A DNA stretch of 64,000 bases from an uncultured Colwellia sp. (GCA_913062815.1 CAJXWZ010000014.1:1-64000), one strand, 5' to 3'; counted from the first letter of the stretch, positions 36,914 through 50,800 are shown. Program-made: numbers and translations. Notes: a model not told the origin generated them from the letters alone.

Positions 36914-38367
36914 GATTGTGCCTCTGTAAACAGGGCCAGATTCTGCTCTTGTTCGAACGGGTCTTCAAAACGGCTAATGGAAGGAAATATTTCTGATAAC
37001 TTTTCTTTTTCAACGCCAAACCAATGCGCAATCAAAGCACTGACATGTGATGTGGGGGTTGTTGGGATCCAACGGCCTCGCTTGTTGTCAGAGTCAAGTC
37101 CTTGCCCTACTTGAAAGTCAGGGTGTGTGCCAAATAAATTACCACCATTAACCATACCGCCCATCAATAATGCATGCCCGCCCCAAGCGTGATCTGTACC
37201 TGCCGATGCATCAATACCGTTAGGAGTTAAAGTACGGCCAAACTCTGAGCCACAAAAGGTTAAGACTTTATCAAAGTCGCCTTGAGCCTTAAGTGCAGTA
37301 TTTACTGCCATTAAGGCATTATTTAGCTCCAACATAAGCGCTTGATGATCAGACAGTAGGTTTTGATGGGTGTCGAATCCCGACATTTTGACAAAAAATA
37401 TTGGTCGCTTATTTTGATTTGATGCTCTGCCGGCAATGAACTTAACAATGGTTTTTAATCTTTTACCAATTTTACTGTCACCGGCGCCCGCTTGTGCAAA
37501 AATAGCATCGTAATCCACATTATTACTTGCTGCATAATCAAATGCAGTATCAACAACAACTTTCGCATTTTCCATACTATCATAGGTATTTTGATACTTT
37601 TGTGCCATTAAATGTCCATCTTCTGATGGTTCGAATAAACGCTCTATCATTGTTTTTTTAGCGCCACTAAAACCTGATATTTCAGGTACACCCGATTCAG
37701 TAAAAACAAAGGGATTAATAGTACTGTTTTTACTTACTTGAAAAGAATTCAAGCCAGATAGCGAAATTAATGGCGATACTGAACTATCACTATTGCTGGG
37801 TGAGAGCATTTCAGCCACCCTGCCTCCCCAGCCATGTTGAAACGGGTTAGACGGTTCACTTTGGTATTGCTTTTGTTGATCGGCATGAGAAAATAATTGT
37901 GGCGGTAAACTCACTGATTTTTCTTTAAACTGTTCGCGTGTCGTCGGCTCTAATAAGTTGCCAGTGTTACAAACAACAGACAGCTCTTGTTGATTAAATA
38001 GCTTTGCCAAATCAGAGCATTGAGAGTGAAAACCAAATTGGCTGTCAATTGACGATTGATATACTTGCGCAGGCTTAACAAGATTCAGTGGATTCAAGGA
38101 GTCCTCGGCTAATGCAACTATACCTCTATGTTGTTCATAACGCTGACGTAAAGCATTATCCCCCATGGGAACCAGCATGTTATTAGCATCATTTCCGCCC
38201 GCTAAAAAGACATAGATCAATGCCTTGTAATCATCTGATTGATTAGCTAACACACGGGTAGAGTTTAACATGCTTAGTAAACCTGTAGCGTGAGCAACAG
38301 CGGTTCCACCACAAAGCAAAGAGGTGTTTAGAAATTTTCGTCGAGAAAAATGCTGTTTATTATTCAT
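36910..38367 (-). CDS. DUF1501 protein with Tat-type signal
   Basis: The 485-residue protein begins with a twin-arginine-like signal (FSRRKFLNTSLL, residues about 7-18). DUF1501 belongs to the alkaline-phosphatase/sulfatase-like superfamily; visible blocks are ALIYVFLAGGNDANNMLVP, KMSGFDTHQNLLSDHQ, FCGSEFGRTLTPNG and GTDHAWGGHALLMGG, which carry potential metal ligands. The biological function is not established. It forms a coupled pair with DUF1800 by an ATGA overlap. A 199-base gap with an 8-bp-arm palindrome separates it from the preceding gene, so the pair may have its own promoter. Confidence 0.9.
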   Translation of the reverse strand: MNNKQHFSRRKFLNTSLLCGGTAVAHATGLLSMLNSTRVLANQSDDYKALIYVFLAGGNDANNMLVPMGDNALRQRYEQHRGIVALAEDSLNPLNLVKPAQVYQSSIDSQFGFHSQCSDLAKLFNQQELSVVCNTGNLLEPTTREQFKEKSVSLPPQLFSHADQQKQYQSEPSNPFQHGWGGRVAEMLSPSNSDSSVSPLISLSGLNSFQVSKNSTINPFVFTESGVPEISGFSGAKKTMIERLFEPSEDGHLMAQKYQNTYDSMENAKVVVDTAFDYAASNNVDYDAIFAQAGAGDSKIGKRLKTIVKFIAGRASNQNKRPIFFVKMSGFDTHQNLLSDHQALMLELNNALMAVNTALKAQGDFDKVLTFCGSEFGRTLTPNGIDASAGTDHAWGGHALLMGGMVNGGNLFGTHPDFQVGQGLDSDNKRGRWIPTTPTSHVSALIAHWFGVEKEKLSEIFPSISRFEDPFEQEQNLALFTEAQS

Positions 38368-38401
38368 ATAAGATCACTCCAAACCCGAAACCAGATTATT
38401 A

Positions 38402-38419
38402 TGTAGTATTTATACTACA
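38402..38419 (-). promoter_or_regulatory. Palindrome TGTAGTAT-TT-ATACTACA before the DUF1501 gene
   Basis: An 18-base inverted repeat with 8-bp perfect arms around a TT centre lies 35-52 bases upstream of the DUF1501 start. It is the fullest copy of the AGTA-N4-TACT motif also seen before galE and TonB receptor 2 and, weaker, before receptor 3. It is strongly suggestive of a dimeric repressor site; the regulator is unknown. Confidence 0.55.
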
Positions 38420-38566
38420 AATAAAAGTAATGCATATTAAAATCTTTTGACATGGTTAGATAACAAATACAACGACAGTAATAGCTGCACACCTAAGCTA
38501 TATAAATGTATGAAAGGATACTAGTATATTTACATAGCTTTACAAGGGATGTCGTGAAGCAGCAGA

Positions 38567-39325
38567 TTAGCTTTCTAAAAGCCCTAATTCAGACAATACT
38601 TCATCTAGGTGAGCCATTGCTTCTTCAGTAGGTCCTGGATAATCACCAAGTATAGCAATGCCGCCTTGATAACCTATATCCTTTCGCCCAACTCCACTGC
38701 TGAAAAATGCCGCTAATACTAACTTTCGATAAATGGAAAATGCCAAACTAGCTTGTATAAACTCATCTTTCGAATCATTACTCGGGTAGGCAATATCATC
38801 GATAATTGAAAATTGGTTTTGTTGAGATAGATTAATAAAGTCTGTTGAATATCGTTCTTGGGCTTCATCATCAAGCCAGACTAGCAAGGACAAAACAGTC
38901 AACCTATCTTGTTGTTGCCGTTCATAAGGGGCACTAACCCACTCATCTATCACATCAGGAACACCAACTTCTGAAGCCGAAGGCACCATTCCTTCTCTAG
39001 GAACCAACACATCCGCTAACCTAGCAACTAGATTTAATTGTTGGGTGCTCAAGGTTTTTGCCCAAGGAGAGTGAGACAAAGCAATCAAATCGGGATCTTT
39101 TCCGTAACCTTTGCCTGAAATAGTCGATAATTTAAGGTTAGGCCAATGCCCTCGCTGAACTTCACCGACATTAACTTGTGTATCATTTAGAAAATCACAC
39201 CCCGAGATTGTGGGCAATAAACTACTGATTGATAAAGCACTCAGCCATTTTAAAGAATCACGACGAGTAACATGGCTTTTATAATGATTATTGTGGTCAA
39301 CCTGTTCTAGCTTGTTATTTTTCAT
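38567..39325 (-). CDS. Gluconate 2-dehydrogenase subunit 3-like small subunit of a sugar oxidoreductase
   Basis: From ATG 39325 the protein is 252 residues; an upstream in-frame ATG at 39364 would run into the GMC gene, and the GTTGAGGCATAATAAG ribosome region favours 39325. The N-terminus holds a twin-arginine-like TRRDSLKWLSAL and then a lipobox-like TISGC. The rest is of the Gluconate_2-dh3 type (LNLVARLADVLVPREGMVPSASEVGVPDVID). In known systems this subunit escorts a GMC FAD subunit through Tat export. The GMC gene ends 5 bases before it, and the DUF1080 gene precedes that, a known 3-keto-glycoside gene set. Confidence 0.88.
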   Translation of the reverse strand: MKNNKLEQVDHNNHYKSHVTRRDSLKWLSALSISSLLPTISGCDFLNDTQVNVGEVQRGHWPNLKLSTISGKGYGKDPDLIALSHSPWAKTLSTQQLNLVARLADVLVPREGMVPSASEVGVPDVIDEWVSAPYERQQQDRLTVLSLLVWLDDEAQERYSTDFINLSQQNQFSIIDDIAYPSNDSKDEFIQASLAFSIYRKLVLAAFFSSGVGRKDIGYQGGIAILGDYPGPTEEAMAHLDEVLSELGLLES

Positions 39326-39329
39326 CTTA

Positions 39330-41051
39330 TTATGCCTCAACCTTTGATTGCACTTTCTGTGCATCTAGGTCTAGTTTTTTAGCTAACCAAGAAGCATTTC
39401 GCATCGCTAACGTCATAATAGTCAAGGTACAGTTTTTATGTGGATTGGAGGCAAAAACACCAGCATCCATAACAAACAAATTCGAGCAATCCCACGTTTG
39501 TCCATATTGATTTGTTACCGAATCTATTGGAGAGTCGCCCATTCGGGTACTACCTACTTCATGAATAATTTGTCCTCCTTTCAAAATGGCTTTCTCTGGG
39601 CTGGGTAAAGGCTCCTTAATTTTTGCTCCCATTTTTTCCAATATTGCTTTAGCAGTTTTTAAACCATGTGCTACCTGATTTAATTCATGTTTTGACCATT
39701 TCCAATGAAATTTTGCGACAGGAATTCCCCACTTATCTTTAATATTCTCATCAATTTCCATGTAGCAGTTTTTGTTTGGTAACATTTCACCCCGCAATGA
39801 CAAATAAACCCCTGTCCCATAATAGTTTTTCACTTGCTCTTTCAAAGCTACCCCATAGCCCTCAAAGTTGCCAAAAACATAGGAGCCCGGCTCTTTAAAG
39901 CCACTACTAATTTCAAAGTGATAACCACGAGGGAAATTCAACTCCCCTTTAGCTTGTTTTTTATGTCCCCACCAAGGAATAAAAACATGATTTGAAGTAT
40001 GACCATCTTCATTATAAATAGGCCTTCCTGAAAGTGCAGGGATATGAGCCCCCAATCCAGCGCCCGTAGAATCCATAATGTTCTTGCCTACTTGGCCACT
40101 CGAATTAGCTAAACCATTTGGGTGATGTTCGCTTTTCGAATTCAATAATAAACGGGCAGATTCGCATGCACTTGCAGCCAAGATAACGACTTTTGCTGGC
40201 AGTTTTGTAACTGCTAAATTTTTCTTATCTACGTAGGTTACGCCAACAACTTTTCCATTGTTGTCAACATCAACAGATTTCACCATAGCATTTGTGATGA
40301 CTTCTAAATTTCCCGTGGCTTTTGCCATTGGAATTAATGATGTCGTTGTTTGAAATGCAGCGCCAATTGAACAGCCATGACCACAATCAGTCGCATAAAA
40401 ACAAGCTTGTCGATTGTCTTTTGGTCTTGTTAATACGGCACGATGCATTGGTGCTGTGGCTATGCCAAGTTTTTTTGCAGCAGCCGTTACTAGCAATTCT
40501 GGCACCCTAGCCTTTGGCGGTGGTTGCAATATGCCATCAGAAGAATCAGGCATATCATCTAAACCGGTATTGGTACCACAAACACCAACTAACGCTTCAG
40601 TTTTATCATACCAAGGGGCTATATCATGATATTCAAAGGGCCAATCGGCACCTAATCCGTCACGTGTCTTTCCTTTAAAATCATGTTCACTAAATCTCAA
40701 TGAAAAGCGACCCCAGTGGTTTGTTCTACCGCCTAACATCCGTGCTCGCCACCATAAGAACTCAGTCCCCTCTGCTCTAGTGTAAGGTTCATCAGGTACA
40801 TTCCAGCCACCATCAACCGTGGCATCATAAAAACCAAAATCTTTATCAACCGTTCCAGCTGCCATTAATGGTGCATCGCCTTTGTGTTTAAACATTGGCG
40901 TTTCTGTTATTGGGTCATAATCACGTCCAGCCTCTAACATTAATACTTGGTGACCAGCCTGTGTTAACGTATAAGCTGCCATTGCACCACCAGCTCCTGA
41001 GCCAACAACGATAACCTCATAATCAAACTGATTTTTTTTATAATTTTCCAT
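39330..41051 (-). CDS. GMC-family FAD sugar oxidoreductase, large subunit
   Basis: The 573-residue flavoprotein has an N-terminal FAD motif VVGSGAGGAMAAYTLTQAG (about 16-34), RMLGGRTNHWGRFSLR near 107-122 and the C-terminal active-site block FASNPHKNCTLTIMTLA, with the His/Asn pair of GMC enzymes. It has no signal peptide of its own, so it probably leaves the cell with the Tat-type small subunit encoded 5 bases downstream. Relatives oxidise C3 of glycosides to 3-keto-glycosides or act on gluconate or other polyols. The adjacent DUF1080 gene makes the 3-keto route the best guess. The electron acceptor (often a cytochrome c) is not encoded nearby. The start follows AAGGGTCG. Confidence 0.9.
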   Translation of the reverse strand: MENYKKNQFDYEVIVVGSGAGGAMAAYTLTQAGHQVLMLEAGRDYDPITETPMFKHKGDAPLMAAGTVDKDFGFYDATVDGGWNVPDEPYTRAEGTEFLWWRARMLGGRTNHWGRFSLRFSEHDFKGKTRDGLGADWPFEYHDIAPWYDKTEALVGVCGTNTGLDDMPDSSDGILQPPPKARVPELLVTAAAKKLGIATAPMHRAVLTRPKDNRQACFYATDCGHGCSIGAAFQTTTSLIPMAKATGNLEVITNAMVKSVDVDNNGKVVGVTYVDKKNLAVTKLPAKVVILAASACESARLLLNSKSEHHPNGLANSSGQVGKNIMDSTGAGLGAHIPALSGRPIYNEDGHTSNHVFIPWWGHKKQAKGELNFPRGYHFEISSGFKEPGSYVFGNFEGYGVALKEQVKNYYGTGVYLSLRGEMLPNKNCYMEIDENIKDKWGIPVAKFHWKWSKHELNQVAHGLKTAKAILEKMGAKIKEPLPSPEKAILKGGQIIHEVGSTRMGDSPIDSVTNQYGQTWDCSNLFVMDAGVFASNPHKNCTLTIMTLAMRNASWLAKKLDLDAQKVQSKVEA

Positions 41052-41082
41052 GGCATTTACGACCCTTGTTGTCCTAACTTAA

Positions 41083-42111
41083 CTACAATTCTTTGATTTT
41101 AATATTTTTAAAGCTGACCTTATCGCCATGATCTTGTAGCCCTATATGACCTTTGTCATTTAATGCAAAGCCAGGCCAATTTTTGAACTTACTATTCGCT
41201 AACTTTGTCTGCCATCGCTCATTGCCTATGACAATTTCGCTGATCAACACATCGTTTTGCCAAACTTTTAATAACTTATTCTTTAGCAAGATACGCACTT
41301 GATTCCAGGCTCCAGCAGGTTTATGAGACTCGGTTGGTGATGCTACCATGTCATAAATTGAGCCTGAAAGGTGTGAATCCACCTTATTGTCATAATGTCG
41401 TTCATTGTCGAGAATTTGTACTTCAACGGCATGAGAATATATATGCTTGCCTAATTCATCAGCCATAATGAAAATTCCGCTATTACCAGCTTTTGAAATT
41501 TTCCATTCCAATCGTAAATCAAAATTTTGATAGCTTTTTTTGGTAATAATATCTCCAGCGCCTTGTTCACTAAGTTGCATCTCGCCATTGCTTACAAGCC
41601 ATTTATCACTGAGCGTATCTCTTTTAAAATTGCGCCATTGAGACATATCTAAACCATTAAAAAGCAACTGCCATCCAGCTGCTTTTTCTTCAGCGCTCAA
41701 GCTATTACCTGCTGTATTTGCCACTTGAGGAGGTAACCATTGATGAACTTTCATGACGGTGCATATGCCAGAGCGACTAAAGTTAGCATCTGTTGCTATT
41801 TTACTACCTCTGCCAACACAATTTGCACCTGAGTTACCGTCGATAAGAATTCTACTCATCGCCCAATCAGCATCACAAAGTCCTATCATCGATAACTTAA
41901 AGGCTTCTCGTCGTGAGTTATAAACAATTAACGCTTTGCCATCACCTTCAACTTGTCCCCAGCCATCAATATTACAAACACGTTTAACTTCTTCCCCTTG
42001 TCGAGGGCTAACTTCTTTAACAGTAGTTTCTTGTTGAGTACTTTCTGTTGAGCTACACGCACCCAAGCCAAATAAACCTAATATAATAATGCTGCATAAT
42101 GACTTCTTCAT
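41083..42111 (-). CDS. Lipoprotein fusing a DUF6491-like domain to DUF1080 (3-keto-glycoside hydrolase/lyase family)
   Basis: The 342-residue lipoprotein has lipobox GLGAC (Cys19). Residues about 45-130 form a cysteine-containing region (VCNIDGWGQVEGDGKALIVY, CVGRGSKIATD, GICTVMKVHQWLPP) that resembles DUF6491 of proteobacterial lipoproteins. Residues about 145-342 are a DUF1080 concanavalin-like domain (GWQLLFNGLDMSQWRN, GDIITKKSYQNFDLRLEWKI, GNSGIFIMAD, HIGLQDHGDKVSFKNIKIKEL). DUF1080 members have been tied to cleavage of 3-keto-glycosides made by GMC oxidoreductases, which follows 31 bases downstream here. It is the sixth gene of the long minus-strand train. Confidence 0.88.
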   Translation of the reverse strand: MKKSLCSIIILGLFGLGACSSTESTQQETTVKEVSPRQGEEVKRVCNIDGWGQVEGDGKALIVYNSRREAFKLSMIGLCDADWAMSRILIDGNSGANCVGRGSKIATDANFSRSGICTVMKVHQWLPPQVANTAGNSLSAEEKAAGWQLLFNGLDMSQWRNFKRDTLSDKWLVSNGEMQLSEQGAGDIITKKSYQNFDLRLEWKISKAGNSGIFIMADELGKHIYSHAVEVQILDNERHYDNKVDSHLSGSIYDMVASPTESHKPAGAWNQVRILLKNKLLKVWQNDVLISEIVIGNERWQTKLANSKFKNWPGFALNDKGHIGLQDHGDKVSFKNIKIKEL

Positions 42112-42173
42112 GTTCTACTCCTACTATTTAGTGTATTTCAATAGTTCAAATCAACGGTATTACTATTAATCAA

Positions 42174-43535
42174 TCAATTTTGTTTCAAAGTATTTTTTAT
42201 CGGTTCTCTTTGCCAAGGTACATGACCACTAGCACGAATGTGTTGAGTTAGTCTTTCCCTTAACTGAGAAAACGCTTTTACTGACTTTTCAGCTAGCGGT
42301 GTTTTTTCATAAGGGTCAGCAAATAAATTGTAAAATTCAAATGGTTGATATGGCGTGCTCTGTACTAATTTATAATCACCACTTCTAGCTGCATAATAAC
42401 TTAGGCCGTTGTGATCCCAGCCTTCTTTTCTTACCCAAAACAAGGTACGTTCACTTGTCTTTTCTTCAGGTGTTAATAGCGTCGATAACAAACTGACACC
42501 ATCGATGTTTGAAGGAATTTGTCCTTGAATAATATCGATAAACGTTGGAAATAAGTCCATTAGCATGCCAACATTATTGGTGCGTTGGTTTTCTTTTATT
42601 TTCCCTTGCCAGCGAACAAAAGTTGGTACTCGTATTCCTCCTTCATACATATCGCCTTTACCACCACGTAACTTGCCATTTGATTGGGAATACCGTAATG
42701 CCCCACCATTATCTGAAGTAAAAATTATCAAGGTATTTTTATCAAGATCTAAAGACGTTATCTGTTGCAAAACTCGGCCAACACCATCATCTAAATGCTC
42801 AATAAAAGCGACATTCTTAGCACGTTTATCTGATAAATTCGCTTCTCGTTTTTGTACTCGGTTAAGGTATTTTTCAGGTGGTTGTATCGGGAAGTGTGGC
42901 GCGTTGTAAGATAAAAATAAAAAAAATGGCTGTGCTGACTTGGTCGACTCTGTAATATAATCGACGGCCCAATCAGTAAATATATCTGTCGCATGCCCTT
43001 TGGCGGTAATTTCTTTATCATTAAAGCGCATCCAATTCACGCCATCTCGTAAATGCGTCCAATAATCGTCCATCATATCCCCTAAAAATCCATGGAAATG
43101 ATCAAAACCTCGTTCATTCGGAAGATTGGGGGATGATAAACCTAAATGCCACTTACCAATTAATGCCGTTTGATAGCCGTAATTTTTCAATTGATCAGCG
43201 ACAGTTTGGCTTTTGGGATCTAAATAGCCCCAATTAATTGATGGATGCTGCCTAATTACACCAGGAACACCTGCTTTATCGGGATATTTACCCGTAATAA
43301 AAGAAGCTCTGCTTGGAGAACATACGGTAGAATTTGCATAGAACTGGCTTAACGTTAAACCTTGCTTAGCCAATTTATCAATATTAGGTGTAAATACGTC
43401 TTGTGCTCCTTGAGCAGATAAATCGCCATAGCCTAAATCATCAGCCATTATCACTAATATATTTGGTCGTTCATTTGCTTCAAGAAAATCACATACACTA
43501 AAAAATAAAAATGTGAATAAAAAATATTTCATCAA
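42174..43535 (-). CDS. Family S1 sulfatase
   Basis: The 453-residue exported sulfatase has a short hydrophobic signal (about 1-20). The metal site ADDLGYGD is near 31-38, and the maturation motif CSPSR starts at Cys72 and continues ASFITGKYPDK. LIGKWHLGLSSP and FTSDNGGALRYSQSNGKLRGGKGDMYEGG are standard arylsulfatase blocks. It is the shortest sulfatase in the window and has no accessory domain. It sits 19 bases after the glycosylasparaginase gene and 62 bases before the DUF1080 gene. Substrate position unknown. Confidence 0.93.
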   Translation of the reverse strand: MMKYFLFTFLFFSVCDFLEANERPNILVIMADDLGYGDLSAQGAQDVFTPNIDKLAKQGLTLSQFYANSTVCSPSRASFITGKYPDKAGVPGVIRQHPSINWGYLDPKSQTVADQLKNYGYQTALIGKWHLGLSSPNLPNERGFDHFHGFLGDMMDDYWTHLRDGVNWMRFNDKEITAKGHATDIFTDWAVDYITESTKSAQPFFLFLSYNAPHFPIQPPEKYLNRVQKREANLSDKRAKNVAFIEHLDDGVGRVLQQITSLDLDKNTLIIFTSDNGGALRYSQSNGKLRGGKGDMYEGGIRVPTFVRWQGKIKENQRTNNVGMLMDLFPTFIDIIQGQIPSNIDGVSLLSTLLTPEEKTSERTLFWVRKEGWDHNGLSYYAARSGDYKLVQSTPYQPFEFYNLFADPYEKTPLAEKSVKAFSQLRERLTQHIRASGHVPWQREPIKNTLKQN

Positions 43536-43554
43536 TAAAACTAACCTAAATTTG

Positions 43555-44553
43555 TTATGACCATTTCAAAATATGACCGGCATTATGCAAGGTCTGACCG
43601 TTTGGCTCAGCAATCGCATATTGAAAACCACCACGTAAGCTAAAAGCTCCGTGCTTTCCTTGTGTATTCATAGCAATAAAGGCAACTTGTAAATATTTCA
43701 TATCTCGATGATTCTTATGGATTTTATGAATGCGTTGAGTTGCAATTTCACAGGCTTGTTGTGGCGTTTTTCCAGCACGCATCATTTCCATAACCACAGT
43801 ACTAGCCCCAGTTCTAATCACAGCTTCGCCTAAGCCAGTACAGGCAACTGCTCCCACCTCATTATCCACGAACAAGCCAGCACCAATAATGGGAGAGTCG
43901 CCCACTCTGCCATGCATTTTCCATGCTACGCCAGAAGTTGTGGTCGCACCTGCGAGGTTTCCGTGTGAATCTAGCGCTAACATACCGATAGTGTCATGAT
44001 TCTCGACATTAATTTCTGGTACGTAATCACTTTTTCTTAGCCATTGCTGCCATTTCTGTTTAGCTTTTTCTGTTAATAAATTTTGCTTTTTAAACCCTTG
44101 AGCTAATGCAAATTTTTGCGCGCCCTTACCTACCAACATCACATGAGGCGTTTCTTCCATGACCTTTCTGGCTATTGAAATCGGGTGCTTAAACCCTTCT
44201 AGGCATGCAACCGCTCCACAGTTGCTATGGTGATCCATGATACTTGCATCTAACGTTACAATACCTTCTCTGTCAGGAAAGCCACCGTAGCCAACACTAT
44301 GATTATTTTCATCTGCCTCAGGTACGCGAGCCCCCACTTCTACAGCATCTAGTGCCGTGCCACCTTGGCTTAATATTTCCCATGCAGGTTTATTTGCTTC
44401 TACGGCAAAATTCCAAGTAGAGATAATTTTCGCAGCACTTGGAACCGGCAAGGCTGATGGTGTTGACTCAGACATTGAATACACTACAGGGCTAGCAGCA
44501 CCGGCCAATAAAGCTGCAGATGATTTAATAAAATGTCGTCTATTATTTTTCAT
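43555..44553 (-). CDS. Exported N4-(beta-N-acetylglucosaminyl)-L-asparaginase (glycosylasparaginase)
   Basis: The 332-residue Ntn-hydrolase begins with a Tat-like signal NRRHFIKSSAALLAGAA. It self-cleaves before the Thr of HDTIGM (Thr188), which becomes the N-terminal nucleophile of the beta chain. GRVGDSPIIGAGLFVDN, near 215-231, and GLGEAVIRTGAS are the substrate-binding blocks of this subfamily rather than of plain isoaspartyl peptidases. It cleaves GlcNAc-Asn, the remnant of N-glycoprotein digestion, which complements the PNGase F-type enzyme at 28022. It lies between two sulfatase genes at 19 and 24 bases, so it is part of one operon. Confidence 0.92.
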   Translation of the reverse strand: MKNNRRHFIKSSAALLAGAASPVVYSMSESTPSALPVPSAAKIISTWNFAVEANKPAWEILSQGGTALDAVEVGARVPEADENNHSVGYGGFPDREGIVTLDASIMDHHSNCGAVACLEGFKHPISIARKVMEETPHVMLVGKGAQKFALAQGFKKQNLLTEKAKQKWQQWLRKSDYVPEINVENHDTIGMLALDSHGNLAGATTTSGVAWKMHGRVGDSPIIGAGLFVDNEVGAVACTGLGEAVIRTGASTVVMEMMRAGKTPQQACEIATQRIHKIHKNHRDMKYLQVAFIAMNTQGKHGAFSLRGGFQYAIAEPNGQTLHNAGHILKWS

Positions 44554-44577
44554 TTGTTTTGTCGCCGTTTATATAAA

Positions 44578-49138
<4,561 letters not shown>

Positions 49139-50689
49139 TTAATAGCCAACCTTTACAATGTTTGTAATAACCATTTCAAACTTTTCTACTAGTTCAGGGT
49201 GTTCGGTTGCAATATTGTTTTGTTCATTAATATCCTTCGATAAATCATATAATTGAGGATATTTAGCAAAACCTCCTTCAATGCCTTTTGGTTTAAGCCA
49301 AGGGAAATTATTGTTGCTTTTATTGGGCGAAATATATTTCCATTGCCCACTTCTTAGAGCGTGAGGTCCGACAGATTCTTCAAGTAAATGCTTCCTACCT
49401 CTTTGTGAATATCCTAATAAAGCTGAAAGTAACTGTTGACTGTCTATTGCTTCATCGATACCTACGTCAACGTCAATTAATTTGGCAAATGACTTATAAA
49501 TATCCATTTGAGAAATTAACGCATTAGATTGACTTGGCTTTATGATATTTGGCCAGTAAACAATCATTGGAACACGCGTACCCGCTTCAAATGCACTATA
49601 TTTTCCACCTCTAAATGGACCTGACGGCTTATGGCTGCCAATCAACGCTACCGATTGGTCTTCATAGCCATCATTTAACACCGGGCCATTGTCAGAAGTA
49701 AAAATAATGATGGTATTATCGGCTAAACCTAATCGCTCTAATTCACTTATTATTTGCCCTGTCATCCAGTCCATTTGAACAATTGCATCACCTCGAGGCC
49801 CCATCTTTGTTGCGCCTTTAAAACGGGGGTGAGGTAAACGAGGCACATGTATATCGTGGTAAGAATGAAATAAGAAAAAAGGATTAGCCTTATTTTTACG
49901 AATGAAGGCTATTGCTTTATTAGTAAAAATATCGGCAAAATCTTCATCTTTCCACAGCGCCTGCTCTCCCCCCGACATGGTGCCAATTCGGCTTACACCA
50001 TTAATAATGGTATCGCTATGTTGGCGGTCTGCGGCGTACCTTAGTAGTTCTGGATGTTCAACACCTGTAGGTCTCTTACCAATATTTTCTTTATAACTAA
50101 CCGAAATAGGGTCGTTCACATCCAAATTTACAATTCTATTATTTTCTAAGTAAATTGTCGGCACTCTATCGCCAGTAGCAGGCAATAAAAAGCTGTAATC
50201 AAAACCAACCTCCGACGGGCCTGGTGTCACGTCACTATTCCAATCAATGTTGCCATCGCCTAGACCTAAGTGCCATTTACCTACAACGCCGGTGGCATAA
50301 CCCGCTTTTTTTAACATTTTTGGTAATGTGGGCTTATTGGTTGAAATCAATAAGGGTGCATCTCCTTTAAGCACATCGGCTTTAATTCTAAAGCCATGCT
50401 CGCCTGTTAATAAAGAATATCTCGAAGGGGTACAAGTAGCAGCACTGCTATGTGCATCGGTAAACTTAATGCCATTGTATGCTAGCCTATCTATATTAGG
50501 GGTACTTACTGCAGTTGCCCCATAACTACTAACATCACCATAACCAAGATCATCAATGTAAATAACAACAATATTGGGCTTATTGTCCTTTAGCGATTTT
50601 TGCTCAGTTAATACGTCATCGGATTGAGAGCAAGCATTCAATAAACAAATCACGCTTGTTGTTAGTGTTAATAATAATTTTTTGTTCAT
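49139..50689 (-). CDS. Family S1 sulfatase, lipoprotein, paralogue of the 18185 gene
   Basis: The 516-residue lipoprotein (lipobox LLNAC, Cys20) is the first gene of the long minus-strand train. The metal site IDDLGYGD is near 45-52, and the maturation motif CTPSR starts at Cys86 and continues YSLLTGEHGFR. VVGKWHLGLGDGNIDWNSD, ATGDRVPTIYLENN and FTSDNGPVLNDGYEDQS repeat nearly word for word in the sulfatase at 18185-19780. The two are full-length paralogues, so they may attack the same sugar position in different contexts. The GH2 gene starts 3 bases later. Confidence 0.94.
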   Translation of the reverse strand: MNKKLLLTLTTSVICLLNACSQSDDVLTEQKSLKDNKPNIVVIYIDDLGYGDVSSYGATAVSTPNIDRLAYNGIKFTDAHSSAATCTPSRYSLLTGEHGFRIKADVLKGDAPLLISTNKPTLPKMLKKAGYATGVVGKWHLGLGDGNIDWNSDVTPGPSEVGFDYSFLLPATGDRVPTIYLENNRIVNLDVNDPISVSYKENIGKRPTGVEHPELLRYAADRQHSDTIINGVSRIGTMSGGEQALWKDEDFADIFTNKAIAFIRKNKANPFFLFHSYHDIHVPRLPHPRFKGATKMGPRGDAIVQMDWMTGQIISELERLGLADNTIIIFTSDNGPVLNDGYEDQSVALIGSHKPSGPFRGGKYSAFEAGTRVPMIVYWPNIIKPSQSNALISQMDIYKSFAKLIDVDVGIDEAIDSQQLLSALLGYSQRGRKHLLEESVGPHALRSGQWKYISPNKSNNNFPWLKPKGIEGGFAKYPQLYDLSKDINEQNNIATEHPELVEKFEMVITNIVKVGY

Positions 50690-50765
50690 ATATTCGCTTC
50701 AAAAATAAAATGGTCTTTAGCATGAAATTTCAATTTGATTAATTGCATGACAAAATTCACTGGAT

Positions 50766-50800
50766 AAAAAATATCGAGTGCCAAAATCAGCACTCGATAT
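50766..50800 (-). terminator. Rho-independent terminator after TonB receptor 3
   Basis: An 11-bp perfect stem (50771-50781 with 50790-50800, ATATCGAGTGC / GCACTCGATAT) has an 8-base loop. On the minus strand it is followed by TTTTT. It lies 112 bases beyond the receptor 3 stop and separates that gene from the sulfatase operon starting at 50689. Its CGAGT core resembles that of the terminator after receptor 1. Confidence 0.85.

Noticed and set aside
39326..39364. Upstream in-frame ATG (39364) as start of the subunit 3 gene
   Set aside because: It would overlap the GMC gene and add 13 residues before the Tat signal; ATG 39325 has a suitable ribosome region and spacing.
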